A stretch of DNA of 64,000 nt from Carnegiea gigantea. Taxonomy: Eukaryota; Streptophyta; Magnoliopsida; Caryophyllales; Cactaceae. The stretch lies in assembly GCA_029747015.1 (NCBI GenBank), contig JAKOGI010000180.1, forward strand, positions 339,001-403,000, given 5' to 3'. Position 1 is the stretch's first letter, and each line of letters begins with the position of its first letter. The notes below the pieces were generated by a model. That model was not told where the DNA came from. It was given only the letters and a program-made list of their open reading frames with translations, and did not search any database. Shown here in pieces: positions 24,131 to 34,269 of the stretch. The position numbers and the translations under genes were made by a program.

Positions 24131-25929
24131 TCACCTCTGTAAGAGCGCACTGCAGGACCCATCAATGGGAGCAACTGAAGCTTCCTCAGGTTCTCCCTTC
24201 TTGGACGGGAGCTCTCTCAAAAACTTCAAATGGGCATGTGCGTCCTTGAGAGCTTCCATGAAGGGGCTACTGACATAGATTCGGCGTAGGGTATCCAGAA
24301 ATCGCGCGAATCTAGGTTCAAGTTGAGATAGCTTGGACCATGCCAGTCTCTGAGGGAAAGGCACTGGGGGCTGGTATGTACGAGCGGGAGGTGTAGGGCT
24401 AAGGTCCCTAACAGAACTCAGATTCTCTTCTTTCTTCTTCCCCTCTGTTCCTGCAGAATCAAGAATTGGAGATACCTCCTGGAGAACCATCACTGGGCTC
24501 TCCTCTAACCCCTCTCCCATCGCGGAGATGGCATTGACATGACCTCGGGGGTCAGTCTTGGGCTGGCTTGGGAGATGCCCCTGAGGCCGAGGCAGGTGGC
24601 TCACCTGTTGAGCGATCTAAGCGATCTGGGCATCCATTGTCTTTTGATGGCAGCCATGGCATCGATCCTGGAGGTCAGTAAATTGATCGATTCACGAAGA
24701 CTTTCATTAGTCTTGGTCTGAGTCGCTATGAAGCGCTCCATGAGACTCTCTACATGTGATGTGGGTTGAGAAAGTGGAGGATTGTACGGAGCTCTATTGT
24801 GGAAACCTGGTGGCTGGATAGAATTTTGGGGATGAGGGTTGAGGTTCTTGTAAAGAGGATTTGTGTGACTCTTCCAACCCTGGCTATAGGTGGTGGGGTG
24901 GGGGTTATTTTATGGTGGAGGGTTGTGACTATGGAAAGCGTTGACGTGTTTAACGCTAGGAGGAGCATTGTAACACTCAACGGAAGTATGACCTTATACA
25001 CCACAGGCCTCACAATACGCATGGGCCCCCATTAATGACCCCGTAGAAGTGACTGATGGGGTAGCCACTTTATCCAACCGCTGTGCTAGGGTGTCCACCC
25101 TGATGGTCAGGAGTGTCACAGCGTCCACCTCGTGTCTACCACCACTCCTCTTGGGGGTGGCTCTCTCACTCGACCAGTGATAACGGTTGGAAGCCATCTC
25201 TTCTAACAGTGCCTTCGCCGCTTCAATAGACTTGCCCATGAGAGCACCCCCCGCTGCGGCATCGATAGAAATTTTCACTGACCGCTCCAACCCATTGTAG
25301 AAGGTTTGGATTAGGAACCAGTTAGGAACTCCGTGGTGGGGACATTGCCGCTGGAGGTCTTTAAACCTCTCCCATGCCTCGTGCAGGGACTTTCCATCTT
25401 ACTGAGTGAAGGATGTGATGTCCGTCCTCAGCTTGGCAGTCTTTCCAGATGGGAAGTATTTGCTGAGAAAAGCCTTTGAGAGAGCCTTCCTGGTGGTGAA
25501 CGAGTTGGGCTTCTTGTTCTGTAGCCAGTCACTGGCTCTATCCCTCAGTGAGAATGGGAAGAGCCTCAATCGAGTCGCATCGGTGGTCACCCCATTGAGT
25601 TTGATGGTGTCACACTTCGCAAGAAATTTGTGAAGGTGCACGTTGGGGTTGTCCGAGGGGTGGCCGCCGAACTGGTTCCGCTCCACGAAGGTGATGAGCA
25701 TGGGACTGAGTTCGAAGTTGTTGGCTTCGACAATCGGGTTCACAATAGATGATGTGAAACCCGACGCTTGTGGTAGGGCGTAATCGCGCAACGCCCTCTG
25801 GTCTTGCCCTGCCATCGCTGCTTCTGCTTTCTTCCTCCTTCTCGCTTCTTCGCTATGCCGGTGTGTTGCTACTTCTATCTCAGGGTCCAATGGGATAAGA
25901 TCTTGATCCCTTTGACTCCTCCTGCGCAT
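24131..25929 (-). pseudogene. Athila-like gag, decayed
   Basis: Starts at ATG 25929 with a basic, charged N-terminus, then the region ANNFELSPMLITFV, QFGGHPSDNPNVHLHKFLAK and LRLFPFSLRDRASDWL (25530-25720), typical of plant gypsy capsid. A stop at 25399-25401 interrupts the frame, which continues in phase to 24994. The CCHC zinc knuckle (CEACGV-stop-GHTSVEC, about 24960-25005) is broken by a second stop between its cysteines. A further block at 24131-24604 resembles the Pro-rich gag-protease linker. Apart from these stops the frame is long, so decay is moderate. Confidence 0.85.
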
Positions 25930-26064
25930 ACAAAAGCAAACATCATCACGGCGTAAACAGTTTCTAGCAAGAATAGGAAGAATTTTAAACTAAAACAAAA
26001 GAAAGAAAAAAAGAAATGCCTAGTCTAGAGTATTCGAATCGGTTCTAATATTGGAAGGCACAAG

Positions 26065-26083
26065 CTCTCTGGCAACAGCGCTA
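26065..26083 (-). promoter_or_regulatory. primer-binding site, tRNA-Asp type (degenerate)
   Basis: Minus-strand TAGCGCTGTTGCCAGAGAG, a few bases inside the 5' LTR edge. It is a diverged form of the TGGCGCCGTTGCCGGGGA site that pairs with tRNA-Asp in Athila-type elements. Confidence 0.7.
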
Positions 26084-26089
26084 AAAACT

Positions 26090-27418
26090 TGTTTAATTCT
26101 AATTTATACCGCAAGTGCACGGTGTAGCTGTAGCTAGTACACGGCAAGTACGGGTCGTATTCTACAGAAACTTGGTTCTAATTACTAGAACTAATTAGAT
26201 TACTCAATCTAAGCGATCACAATTATTGATTGAGAATTAAATTAAGGGAAATTCTAACGGCTAAGTAGTGAAATAAACAGCAGAATAAGAAACACCTAGG
26301 TTGGAATTAACGGTACAATTATGCTACCTGAACCAATTATTAACCCCATCAAACAATCCCAAACATGCATCATGAGTAGATAGATTGTTAGTTAAGCACA
26401 TCTCCTCCCTCTTTCAAGGGTCGAAGACTAATCCTAGAATTGTAGTCTCCTATCTTCATGGGACTAAAATCGTAGGATTACAAGATCTACAATCTCAAAT
26501 CTTAATTAGAACCTTAATTATTTTCATATTGAAATCCTAATTGTCTACTAAGCCACGCTAAGTAAAGGTTCCGTCTTTCGATGCTCTCCTAAACCCGAAT
26601 AATAAAAGATGAACACCCTCTTAGACATTTCATCGAACATATGTGGTGTGCATAGCAGAAATCATGAATGCAAGCACGAGGAAAGTAAGGGGTTGGGGCT
26701 AGATTTTGATTCAACTAAACATAATCGGCTTCAATCCCAACCCAAGTTGGGTAATTAGCCACGTATCATCACACAAATAACAATCACAAATCTCAATTCA
26801 CCAAACATAGATAAACAACTAAAACCCTAAAGAAAGCGATAACAGAAGAGAAAGGGGAAAGAAACAAACTTGAATTAATTGTTGAATGAGTGTAGAATAA
26901 TCTTCAAAGCTGGTAACTTCAATCCAAAAGCGCCAATAAAACTCACTAAATGGAACCCTAGAATTGTCCCTTAAAAGTTCTCTCTAGAAAAGAAAAACAG
27001 TGAAAAGAGCTCCCCTATAGAAAGGGACGAAAATCGATTTAAGTTGCGCCTCTGTGAAGCTAGCACGGCGGTGCCTGGACACACGGTGACACGCACGGCC
27101 GTGCGTACCTGTAGGCCGACCGTGCAGGGTTTCTGCCTTGGCTGCACAACCGTGCTTTCCTGCTCGTGCCATCTTCCGCTTGTCTTCCTCTTGCTCCCGA
27201 GGCTTCGTTTGACCTCTATTCTTCCTTGAATTCATCCTGAAAGTTGCCCTTCTATCAAAACCCAAAGGCTCCTCCTAAAAGTACAAACAAACCACATTAT
27301 AAGCACAATTGAATCTAAGAAGGTGAATTTGATCCTTTCTCATCCAGATTTATTATAGAAACAGTGATAAATAGGGACCACATAAGAGCTAAAAAGAGGT
27401 CAAAATAGAGGTTTAGCA
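26090..27418 (-). repeat. 5' LTR of the gag-protease element
   Basis: 1,329 bp, partner of 20156-21502. Relative to the partner it has a small insertion near 26548-26560 and a deletion in the GC-rich segment near 27060-27090. Confidence 0.92.
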
Positions 27419-27643
27419 CAAAGTAGTATGATTTGAAAATGGTGGAAATTTATAAGTAAATTGGAGTTGGTAAAAGCGTGAAGTAGGTTAAGGTAGGTTG
27501 AAGTAGGTTGAGGTGGGTAGAAGTACATTGAAGTGGGTTGAATTTTTTTTACGTGATAAATTAAACTTGGTTAAAATAATGAAAGTAGATTAAACTGGGT
27601 TGAGGTTGGTATTTTAGAATTGATCCATGAAAAGAACTGGACC

Positions 27644-27959
27644 TAAAAAAATTAGAAAAAAAAGTAGTTCGTCTGCAACTATGAAATTTGATAATTTCTT
27701 ATCATGTTTAAAATCCATACCTTCGGAAATCATTTAATTTTTAATTACAATTTGTAAACATGAGACACAGATGAAGACATTGAGATATGGAAATGATTAT
27801 AGGAATGCATTGCACAAATTAAACGACGCAAAATATTTAAGCACATATCAATGCCACCTCCTATATTTTAAAATTAACAACAAATTTATGTTGCTGATAT
27901 ATTTTGTAATAATTACGATCATACTATTTTCTTATGTTACATCTGAATTTTTCGAATAT
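27644..27959. other. spacer between MITE copies A and B
   Basis: No gene is seen; AT-rich sequence. Confidence 0.4.
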
Positions 27960-28572
27960 GGGCCTGTTATTTTCGTGGATAAATTGGGATGGGTAAAAGG
28001 ATGAGGTGGGTTGAAGTAGATTGAGGTGGGTTAAAGTAGGTTGAAGTAGGTTGAATTTTTTTAATGTCATAAATTGAACTTTACTTGATAGTAGAAGTGG
28101 ATTGAAGAAGGTTGAAGTGGGTTTAAATATATTGAAGTAGGTTGAAGTGGGATGAAGTGGGTTGAGGTTGGTATTTTCAAATTTACCTATGAAAAAAAAG
28201 GCTCGTATATAAAAAGTTGTCATTAATAAATTTTGTAATCCAAATCGTCAAAAATAATTAATAAGTTGTGCCGGCCTTCAACTTCCAGAAAAATAGTTAC
28301 AAATTGTGAAATTACCATTCTACAAAAAAAACACTAAAAATTACAATAATTTCATAAATTATCACACATAATTACATTCTCATTATTTTAACCCACTTCA
28401 ACCCACCACAAAAAAAATATACCAACTTCAACCCACTTCAACTTACTTTAACCCACTTCAACCTACTTCAACCCACCTCAAAAAAAAAATATCAACTTCA
28501 ACCCACCTCAACCAACCTCAACCCACTTCACCCTTTTATCCACCCCAATTTACCCACGAAAAGAACAGGCCC
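27960..28572. mobile_element. MITE copy B (same family as copy A)
   Basis: Left GGGCCTGTTATTTTCGTGG and right CCACGAAAAGAACAGGCCC form the inverted repeat; length 613 bp. Subterminal arrays of GTTGAAGTAGGTTGAAG (left) and CAACCCACTTCAACC (right) are inverted copies of each other. Flanks TAT and TAA are consistent with a mutated TAA/TTA-type target duplication. Confidence 0.82.
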
Positions 28573-28608
28573 TAATAATTGACAGCGATAGCCCCTTTAA
28601 TATGTATC

Positions 28609-29255
28609 TGTTGGGTTTTATGGCCCAAAAATCTCGAGTATCGGCACGGGGAGCCCATGCTGCACAGACACGGGCGTGCCAAGACGAAGAGCCGAAGACG
28701 AGAGGGACAGAAAATTGGCACGGGGCACCGTGCCATATGGCACGGTCGTGCCATGTGGCACTGGGTGACCGTGCCACGTGGCACGGTCGTGCCTCGGGTC
28801 TTCTCGCCGCCTCTTTCGGATGGCGGCTAGGGTTTCTGTCTTCGAGGGGGATTCCTTCTGGCGGCTAGGGTTCTACTTTAAAGGAAAAACCCCTACTGTT
28901 TAGACCCTATATAAAGGGGGTCAAGCCTAGGATCTAAATAACTCCTGATCTCCAGTACTCATACATACATTGAGAGGTAGAAGTACTTTGTGAGAGATTA
29001 CAATAGAGAGGTTGTAATTCTGCTCTTTGATCGAATCACTGAGGTGATTGTGATCGTGGTGTACTTTCCTGCTCATAGTGAATTGTTCTGGTGCTGTCGC
29101 CGTCAGTGGTTTTTCCCACATTGGGTTTTCCACGTTAAATTCTTGTGTTCTTGTTCTCTTCCTATTGTTCTGTTGTTTGTGATTGGTTGAATTTCTGATT
29201 TTCTATTGCATCCTATCGCTTCCGCTACACTGTTATTCTGATGTTAATCCTAACA
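28609..29255 (+). repeat. 5' LTR of the copia element
   Basis: 647 bp, with a TATA box TATATAAA at 28908-28915. The upstream region is GC-rich and contains two perfect 18-bp palindromes (28728-28745 and 28769-28786). It differs from the 3' LTR mainly by indels between 28815 and 28960. Confidence 0.95.
28728..28786. promoter_or_regulatory. palindromic GTGCCA/TGGCAC cluster in the LTR U3
   Basis: CCGTGCCATATGGCACGG (28728-28745) and CCGTGCCACGTGGCACGG (28769-28786) are perfect palindromes. The second has the G-box core CACGTG recognised by plant bZIP and bHLH factors. A third, imperfect unit (GTGCCATGTGGCAC) lies between them. The same cluster is kept in the 3' LTR (about 33513-33571), so it may be an enhancer; that function is inference. 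Confidence 0.6.
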
Positions 29256-29257
29256 AG

Positions 29258-29269
29258 TGGTATCAGAGC
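29258..29269 (+). promoter_or_regulatory. primer-binding site, initiator tRNA-Met type
   Basis: TGGTATCAGAGC, two bases after the 5' LTR end, complementary to the 3' end of initiator tRNA-Met, standard for plant copia. Confidence 0.9.
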
Positions 29270-29280
29270 TTTGGTTTAGG

Positions 29281-32200
29281 ATGTCTTCAATCATGAAGGT
29301 AGACATTCAGAAGTTCGACGGGGAGATTAGCTTTAATCTCTGGAAGGTGCAGATGAGAGCGGTTCTCATCCAGCACGGGTTGTGGAAGATCCTGAAGGGA
29401 CCTCATGTCAAACCTGAAAAGACAACAGATGAGCAATGGGCTGAAGAACAGAAGAAGCGGCGTGGGTCGCTGACGGAGGACGAATGGAAGGAATTGGAGT
29501 TGAAGGCGGTTTCAGCCATACAACTGTGCCTGGCACCTCACGTTCTGCGAGAGGTACTTGATAAGGTAACTGCTGTTGACCTTTGGACTGGCCTAGAAGA
29601 GTTGTATATGACGAAAAGTCTAGCTAATAAGATCAGGCTGAAAGAAAGGTTGTATATCTGTCGTATGGCTGAAGGTACGCCCGTCCAAAAACATCTGAAT
29701 GAGTTTAATTCAATTCTAGTGGATCTAGAAAGCTTGGACGTTAAAATTGATGATGAGGATAAAGCTATTCTACTTGTTGTCTCACTACCCCCTTCATACA
29801 AACACTTTAAAGAAATTATGCTATATAGTAATTCAGATACTATATCATTTGAGGATGTCAAGGCCAACCTACTATCTAAAGAAAAGTTTGACCATGACAT
29901 TCATGCTGATCTGGGTGAGGGACTGGCTGTCAGGGATAGGACAACAGAGAAAAAGGGGAATGGTAACAAGAAAAAGGGCCGTTCTAAATCACGGAATCCT
30001 CATGCAAATAAAACCTGCCACTTCTGCAACAAATTGGGTCACATCAAAGCTGATTGCTGGAAATTAAAGAAAAAGAATGAGGAAAAGGAGAAAACTGCTA
30101 CAGCTGATTGTGTAGTAGAGTCTGAGTCTGATGGGGATGTACTGCTTGCTACTTCGTTAGCTACCACTTCTGGGAGAGGAGTGGATATTAATTGGGTTTT
30201 AGATTCTGGTTGCACGTTCCACATGTGTCCTCGTAGGGATTGGTTTGTAACTTATGAACCTGTGGATTCTGGGGTGGTACTTATGGGCAACGATGCTGAA
30301 TGCAAGGTTGCAGGGATAGGTACAGTTCAGATTAAAACCCATGATGGCACTATTAGAACTTTGTCTAAAGTGCGATATATTCCTGATATGACTCGTTGTT
30401 TGATCTCTTTGGGTACTCTTGAGACTAATGGTTGCAGGATTGTTATGGAGAATGGTGTCCTAAAGGTAACTAAGGGAGCCATGGTGATGATGAAGGGACT
30501 GAAGCAGGGAAGTCTCTACATTCTGCAAGGAGCTACAGTTACAGGCGTAGCTGCAGTGGGTACGACAGATGACACGAGGTTATGGCACATGAGATTGGGC
30601 CATATGAGTGAGAAAGGGATGATCATTCTGCGTAAGAAAGGTTGTCTTGGTAACGCTAGTACGGGTAAGTTGGATTTTTGTGATCACTGCGTATTTGGGA
30701 AACAGAAAAGGGTAAGTTTCTCAAAGGCTAGTCACCGTACTCAGGGGGTCCTGGACTACATCCATTCTGATTTGTAGGGTCCCTCTAAGGTACCTTCGAT
30801 GGGAGGTAAGCGTTACATGTTAACATTTGTTGATGATTTCTCACGAAAGGTTTGGGTGTATTTCTTGAGACAGAAAAACGAGACATTTTCAATGTTCAAG
30901 AAATTCAAGGCTCTGGTTGAGAACCAGACTGGCAAAAGGATCAAGAAACTCAGGACTGATAATGGCCTGGAGTTTGTTGAATCTGAGTTTGAAGAGTTCT
31001 GCACAGCAAACGGCATAGCCAGGCATAAAACCTTGGTCGGGAAACCACAACAGAATGGGGTCGCAGAACGAATCAACAGGACGTTGTTAGAGAAAGCACG
31101 GTGTTTGCTTTCAACTGCTGGGCTTTGGGATCGCAAAGCGTTTTGGGCTGAGGCCATTTCTACGGCCTGCTACCTGGTGAATCGATCACCACACTCCTCC
31201 ATCGAGTTTCAGATTCCAGAAGAAGTATGGTCAGGTAATCCTGTTGACTACTCTAATCTCAGGGTATTTGGGTGTCCTGTGTATGCTCATGTAAATGAGG
31301 GAAAACTAGCACCTAGAGCAGTTAAATGTATGTTTTGGGGTATGCTAGTGAATCTAAGGGATATCGTATGTGGTGTCCTGATTCTAAGAAAGTAATACAA
31401 AGTAGGGATGTTACTTTCAATGAGTCTGATATATTATGTTCTGGAAAGAATGCTGCTGTTCCTTCTACTGGTGCAGGAACTCAGCAAGACACCAACATGG
31501 AGGTGGAGCTAGAGACTGCTACAGCTCAAGGTGGAGCTATGAGGGAAGTCCAGGTCACTGAGCCTGGGGCTATCAGCACTAATCAACCTCAGGAGGAGGT
31601 TGAGCACTCTATAGCACGTGATCGTCCTCGCAGGGAGATCAGGAGACCGGCCCGGTACAACGATGATGAAGGGCTGATAGCATATGCACTTTCCGTTGCA
31701 GAGGAAGTGTCTGAAGGAACTGAGCCTTCAAATTATACTGAAGCCATCACCTGCCCAAGTTCACCCAACTGGATTCAGGCTATGCAAGAAGAAATGGAAA
31801 GTCTGCAGAAAAACGGGACTTGGGAGTTATATAACCTGCCTAAAGGCCGACGGGCCTTAACTGCCAAATGGATATACAAGAAGAAGGAGGGCATTCCTGG
31901 GGTAGAGGATGCAAGGTGGAAAGCAAGGTTGGTTGTTCGTGGTTGCAACCAACGGGAAGGTATAGACTACAATGAGGTTTTCTCTCCTGTAGTCAGACAC
32001 ACCTCTATTCGATTATTGTTATCTATTGTGACATTGTTTAACTTGGAGTTGGAGCAGCTTGATGTAAAAACAGCCTTCCTGCATGGTGAGCTGGAAGAGG
32101 AGATATATATGAAGCAACCTGAAGGGTTTGTTGTTCCTGATAAGGAACACATGGTATGTAAGTTGGAAAAGTCCTTGTATGGACTCAAGCAGGCTCCTAG

Positions 32201-33292
32201 GCAGTGGTATAAACGTTTTGACACGTTTATGATTGATAATGGTTACATACGTAGTAGATATGATAATTGTGTATACTTTAGACAATATGGTGATGGGTCC
32301 TTTATATATCTACTATTGTATGTTGATGACATGCTAATTGCATCTAAAGATAAAACCCTGATTAGCATGCTAAAATCTCAGCTCAGTAAGGAATTCGAAA
32401 TGAAAGACCTAGGTGCAGCTAAAAGGATACTGGGCCTGGAGATTCACAGGGATCGAAAGGAGGGAAAATTATACTTGTCTCAAGAAAAATATCTTGAGAA
32501 GGTATTAAGCAAGTTCAAAATGAGGGACTGCAAGGCAGTGTCTACCCCTCTTGCTGCACATTTTAAACTGTCTGCGGAATGCTGTCCGCAAACAGAAGAG
32601 GACATCGGTAGAATGTCCAATGTACCATACTCTAGTGCTGTAGGGAGTTTGATGTATGCCATGGTCTGTACCAGACCAGACTTATCACATGCTGTGAGTG
32701 TGGTAAGTAAATATATGCATAATCCTGAAAAGGACCACTAGGAGGGTGTAAAATGGATCCTACGGTATATAAAGGGAACTGTGGGGAAAGGGCTGGTATT
32801 TGATAGAAACAAGGCTGCTACATCTGATGTAGTAGGGTATGTTGATTCTGATTATGCTGGTGATTTGGATAGGAGGAGGTCCATATCTGGGTACATCTTT
32901 ACCATGTGTGGGGGCGCTATCTCTTGAAAGCGTCTTTACAATCTATTGCAGCCCTGTCTACAACAGAAGCTGAGTATATTGCTGCCACTGAAGGGGTGAA
33001 GGAAGCTACCTGGCTAAGGGGACTGGTAATGGAGCTTGGAATACCACAATCTGCTACTGTGGTATATTCTGACAGTCAGAGTGCCATACATCTGACAAAG
33101 AATAATGCCTATCACTCGAAGACCAAGCATATCAGCGTCAAATATCATTATGTACGAGACACAGTTGCTGCAGGAGAAATAATGATGAAGAAAGTTCACA
33201 CCTCAGAGAATCCTGCTGACATGCTTACAAAGCCACTACCTACAGCTAAGTTCGAGCATTGCTTGTACTTAGTGGGAGTTCACAGTCATTGA
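29281..33292 (+). pseudogene. copia gag-pol polyprotein, lightly damaged
   Basis: ATG at 29281. Gag (UBN2-type) spans residues about 1-220, with a CCHC knuckle CHFCNKLGHIKADC at 30017-30058. Protease has WVLDSGCTFHMC (30195-30230). GAG-pre-integrase has LWHMRLGHMS (30580). Integrase has VDDFSR (30830), LRTDNG (30950) and PQQNGVAERINRTLLE (31045-31090). RT has QLDVKTAFLHG (32060), YGLKQAPRQWY (32180) and the catalytic LYVDDMLIAS (32320). RNase H has [18 protein letters not shown] and [10 protein letters not shown] (33066). Damage: stop TAG at 30775-30777 where Trp is expected, a one-base shift near 31336, stop TAG near 32739 (also a Trp position) and a one-base deletion near 32925. Catalytic residues are otherwise present, so inactivation looks recent compared with neighbours. 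Confidence 0.93.
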
Positions 33293-33381
33293 GAAGCCCT
33301 GCGGGGCATAGCCCCTTAGGGGGCATCACCCCTTGGGGTGTGACGACGACGACGGTAATTGAAGACTGGAGATTTTGGTCC

Positions 33382-33391
33382 AAGGTGGAGA
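33382..33391 (+). promoter_or_regulatory. polypurine tract of the copia element
   Basis: AAGGTGGAGA lies just before the TGTTGGG start of the 3' LTR. Confidence 0.75.
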
Positions 33392-33392
33392 T

Positions 33393-34018
33393 TGTTGGGT
33401 TTTATGGCCCAAAAATCTCGAGTATCGGCACGGGGAGCCCATGCTGCACAGACACGGGCGTGCCAAGACGAAGAGCCGAAGACGAGAGGGACAGAAAATT
33501 GGCACGGGGGCACCGTGCCATATGGCACGGTCGTGCCATGTGGCACTGGGTGACCGTGCCACGTGGCACGGTCGTGCCTCGGGTCTTCTCGCCGCCTCTT
33601 TCGGATGGCGGCTAGGGTTGCGTCTTGGAGGGGTTTTTGGCGGTGGTTCTACTTTAAGGGAAACCCTACTCACAGACCTATATAAAGGGGGTCTAAGCCT
33701 TGTTTCAAAACACTTCAGTACTCATAAACACATTGAGAGGTAAAAGTCGTTTGTGAGAGATTACAATAGAGAGATTGTAATTCTGCTCTTTGATCGAATC
33801 ACTGAGGTGATTGTGATCGTGGTGTACTTTCCTGCTCATAGTGAATTGTTCTGGTGCTGTCGCCGTCCATGGTTTTTCCCACATTGGGTTTTCCACGTTA
33901 AATTCCTGTGTTCTTGTTCTCTTCCTATTGTTCTGTTGTTTGTGATTGGTTGAATTTCTGATTTTCTATTGCATCCTATCGCTTCCGCTATACTGTTATT
34001 CTGATATTAATCCTAACA
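33393..34018 (+). repeat. 3' LTR of the copia element
   Basis: 626 bp, ending CCTAACA; partner of 28609-29255. It has the same TATA box (33679-33686) and palindrome cluster, with a deletion-rich block between them. Confidence 0.95.
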
Positions 34019-34269
34019 GTATCTAGTATCAAAATTGTTCAAAGTTCATATCATGTTCCTAGGAATATATATTCTTCCTAATCATGTCAGTGTTTATATA
34101 TTAACAATTGTCTATATGACAAATACATATGGAAAAAAATATATACATGGCAATTGGGAGTGCAGACTCCCACGTATATGACACATATTACCAAAATTGT
34201 CACATAGCTTGTCTAGACAACCTTATAAAATGGATGTGGGCTAATAAATAGTTGTCTTGTAACTAATGC

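Larger units (their letters stand above)
20156..27418 (-). mobile_element. Athila-like gag-protease-only LTR retrotransposon
   Basis: Complete 7,263-bp element with LTRs at 20156-21502 and 26090-27418, flanked by CAAAG on both sides (20151-20155 and 27419-27423). The minus-strand order is 5' LTR, primer-binding site, gag, protease, long non-coding 3' part, polypurine tract, 3' LTR. No reverse transcriptase, RNase H or integrase motif is found in the 4.6-kb interior. It is therefore non-autonomous and would depend on a full Athila-type relative. Gag and protease motifs and the tRNA-Asp-type primer site place it near Athila. Confidence 0.9.
19900..27643. mobile_element. MITE copy A (GGCCCTGTTCTTTTCG family), split by an LTR element
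   Basis: Left end GGCCCTGTTCTTTTCGTAGG, right end CATGAAAAGAACTGGACC, an imperfect inverted repeat shared with three other copies in this window. Short CAACCCACTTCAACC-type repeats follow the left end, and their complements (GTTGAAGTAGGTTGAGG) precede the right end. Removing the LTR element at 20156-27418 and one CAAAG leaves about 476 bp. The flanks are TAA-like; the exact target duplication is ambiguous by one base. Confidence 0.8.
28609..34018 (+). mobile_element. Ty1/copia retrotransposon with both LTRs
   Basis: 5,410-bp element flanked by GTATC on both sides (28604-28608 and 34019-34023). LTRs are 28609-29255 and 33393-34018, both TGTTGGGTTTTATGG...CCTAACA. An initiator-tRNA-Met primer site follows the 5' LTR, and a polypurine tract precedes the 3' LTR. 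One polyprotein with the copia order gag, protease, integrase, RT, RNase H fills the interior, broken only by two stops and two frameshifts. Confidence 0.95.

Noticed and set aside
24750..25035. Overlapping plus- and minus-strand frames
   Set aside because: Shadows of the decayed gag frame; the minus-strand gag reading with its zinc knuckle explains the interval.
28550..28868. Several overlapping frames with Cys/His/Trp-rich peptides, repeated at 33259-33743
   Set aside because: Both sets are translations of the palindromic copia LTR sequence in several frames.
29258..29269. tRNA-like sequence TGGTATCAGAGC (also at 59717)
   Set aside because: It is a primer-binding site complementary to initiator tRNA-Met, not a tRNA gene; no cloverleaf is present.
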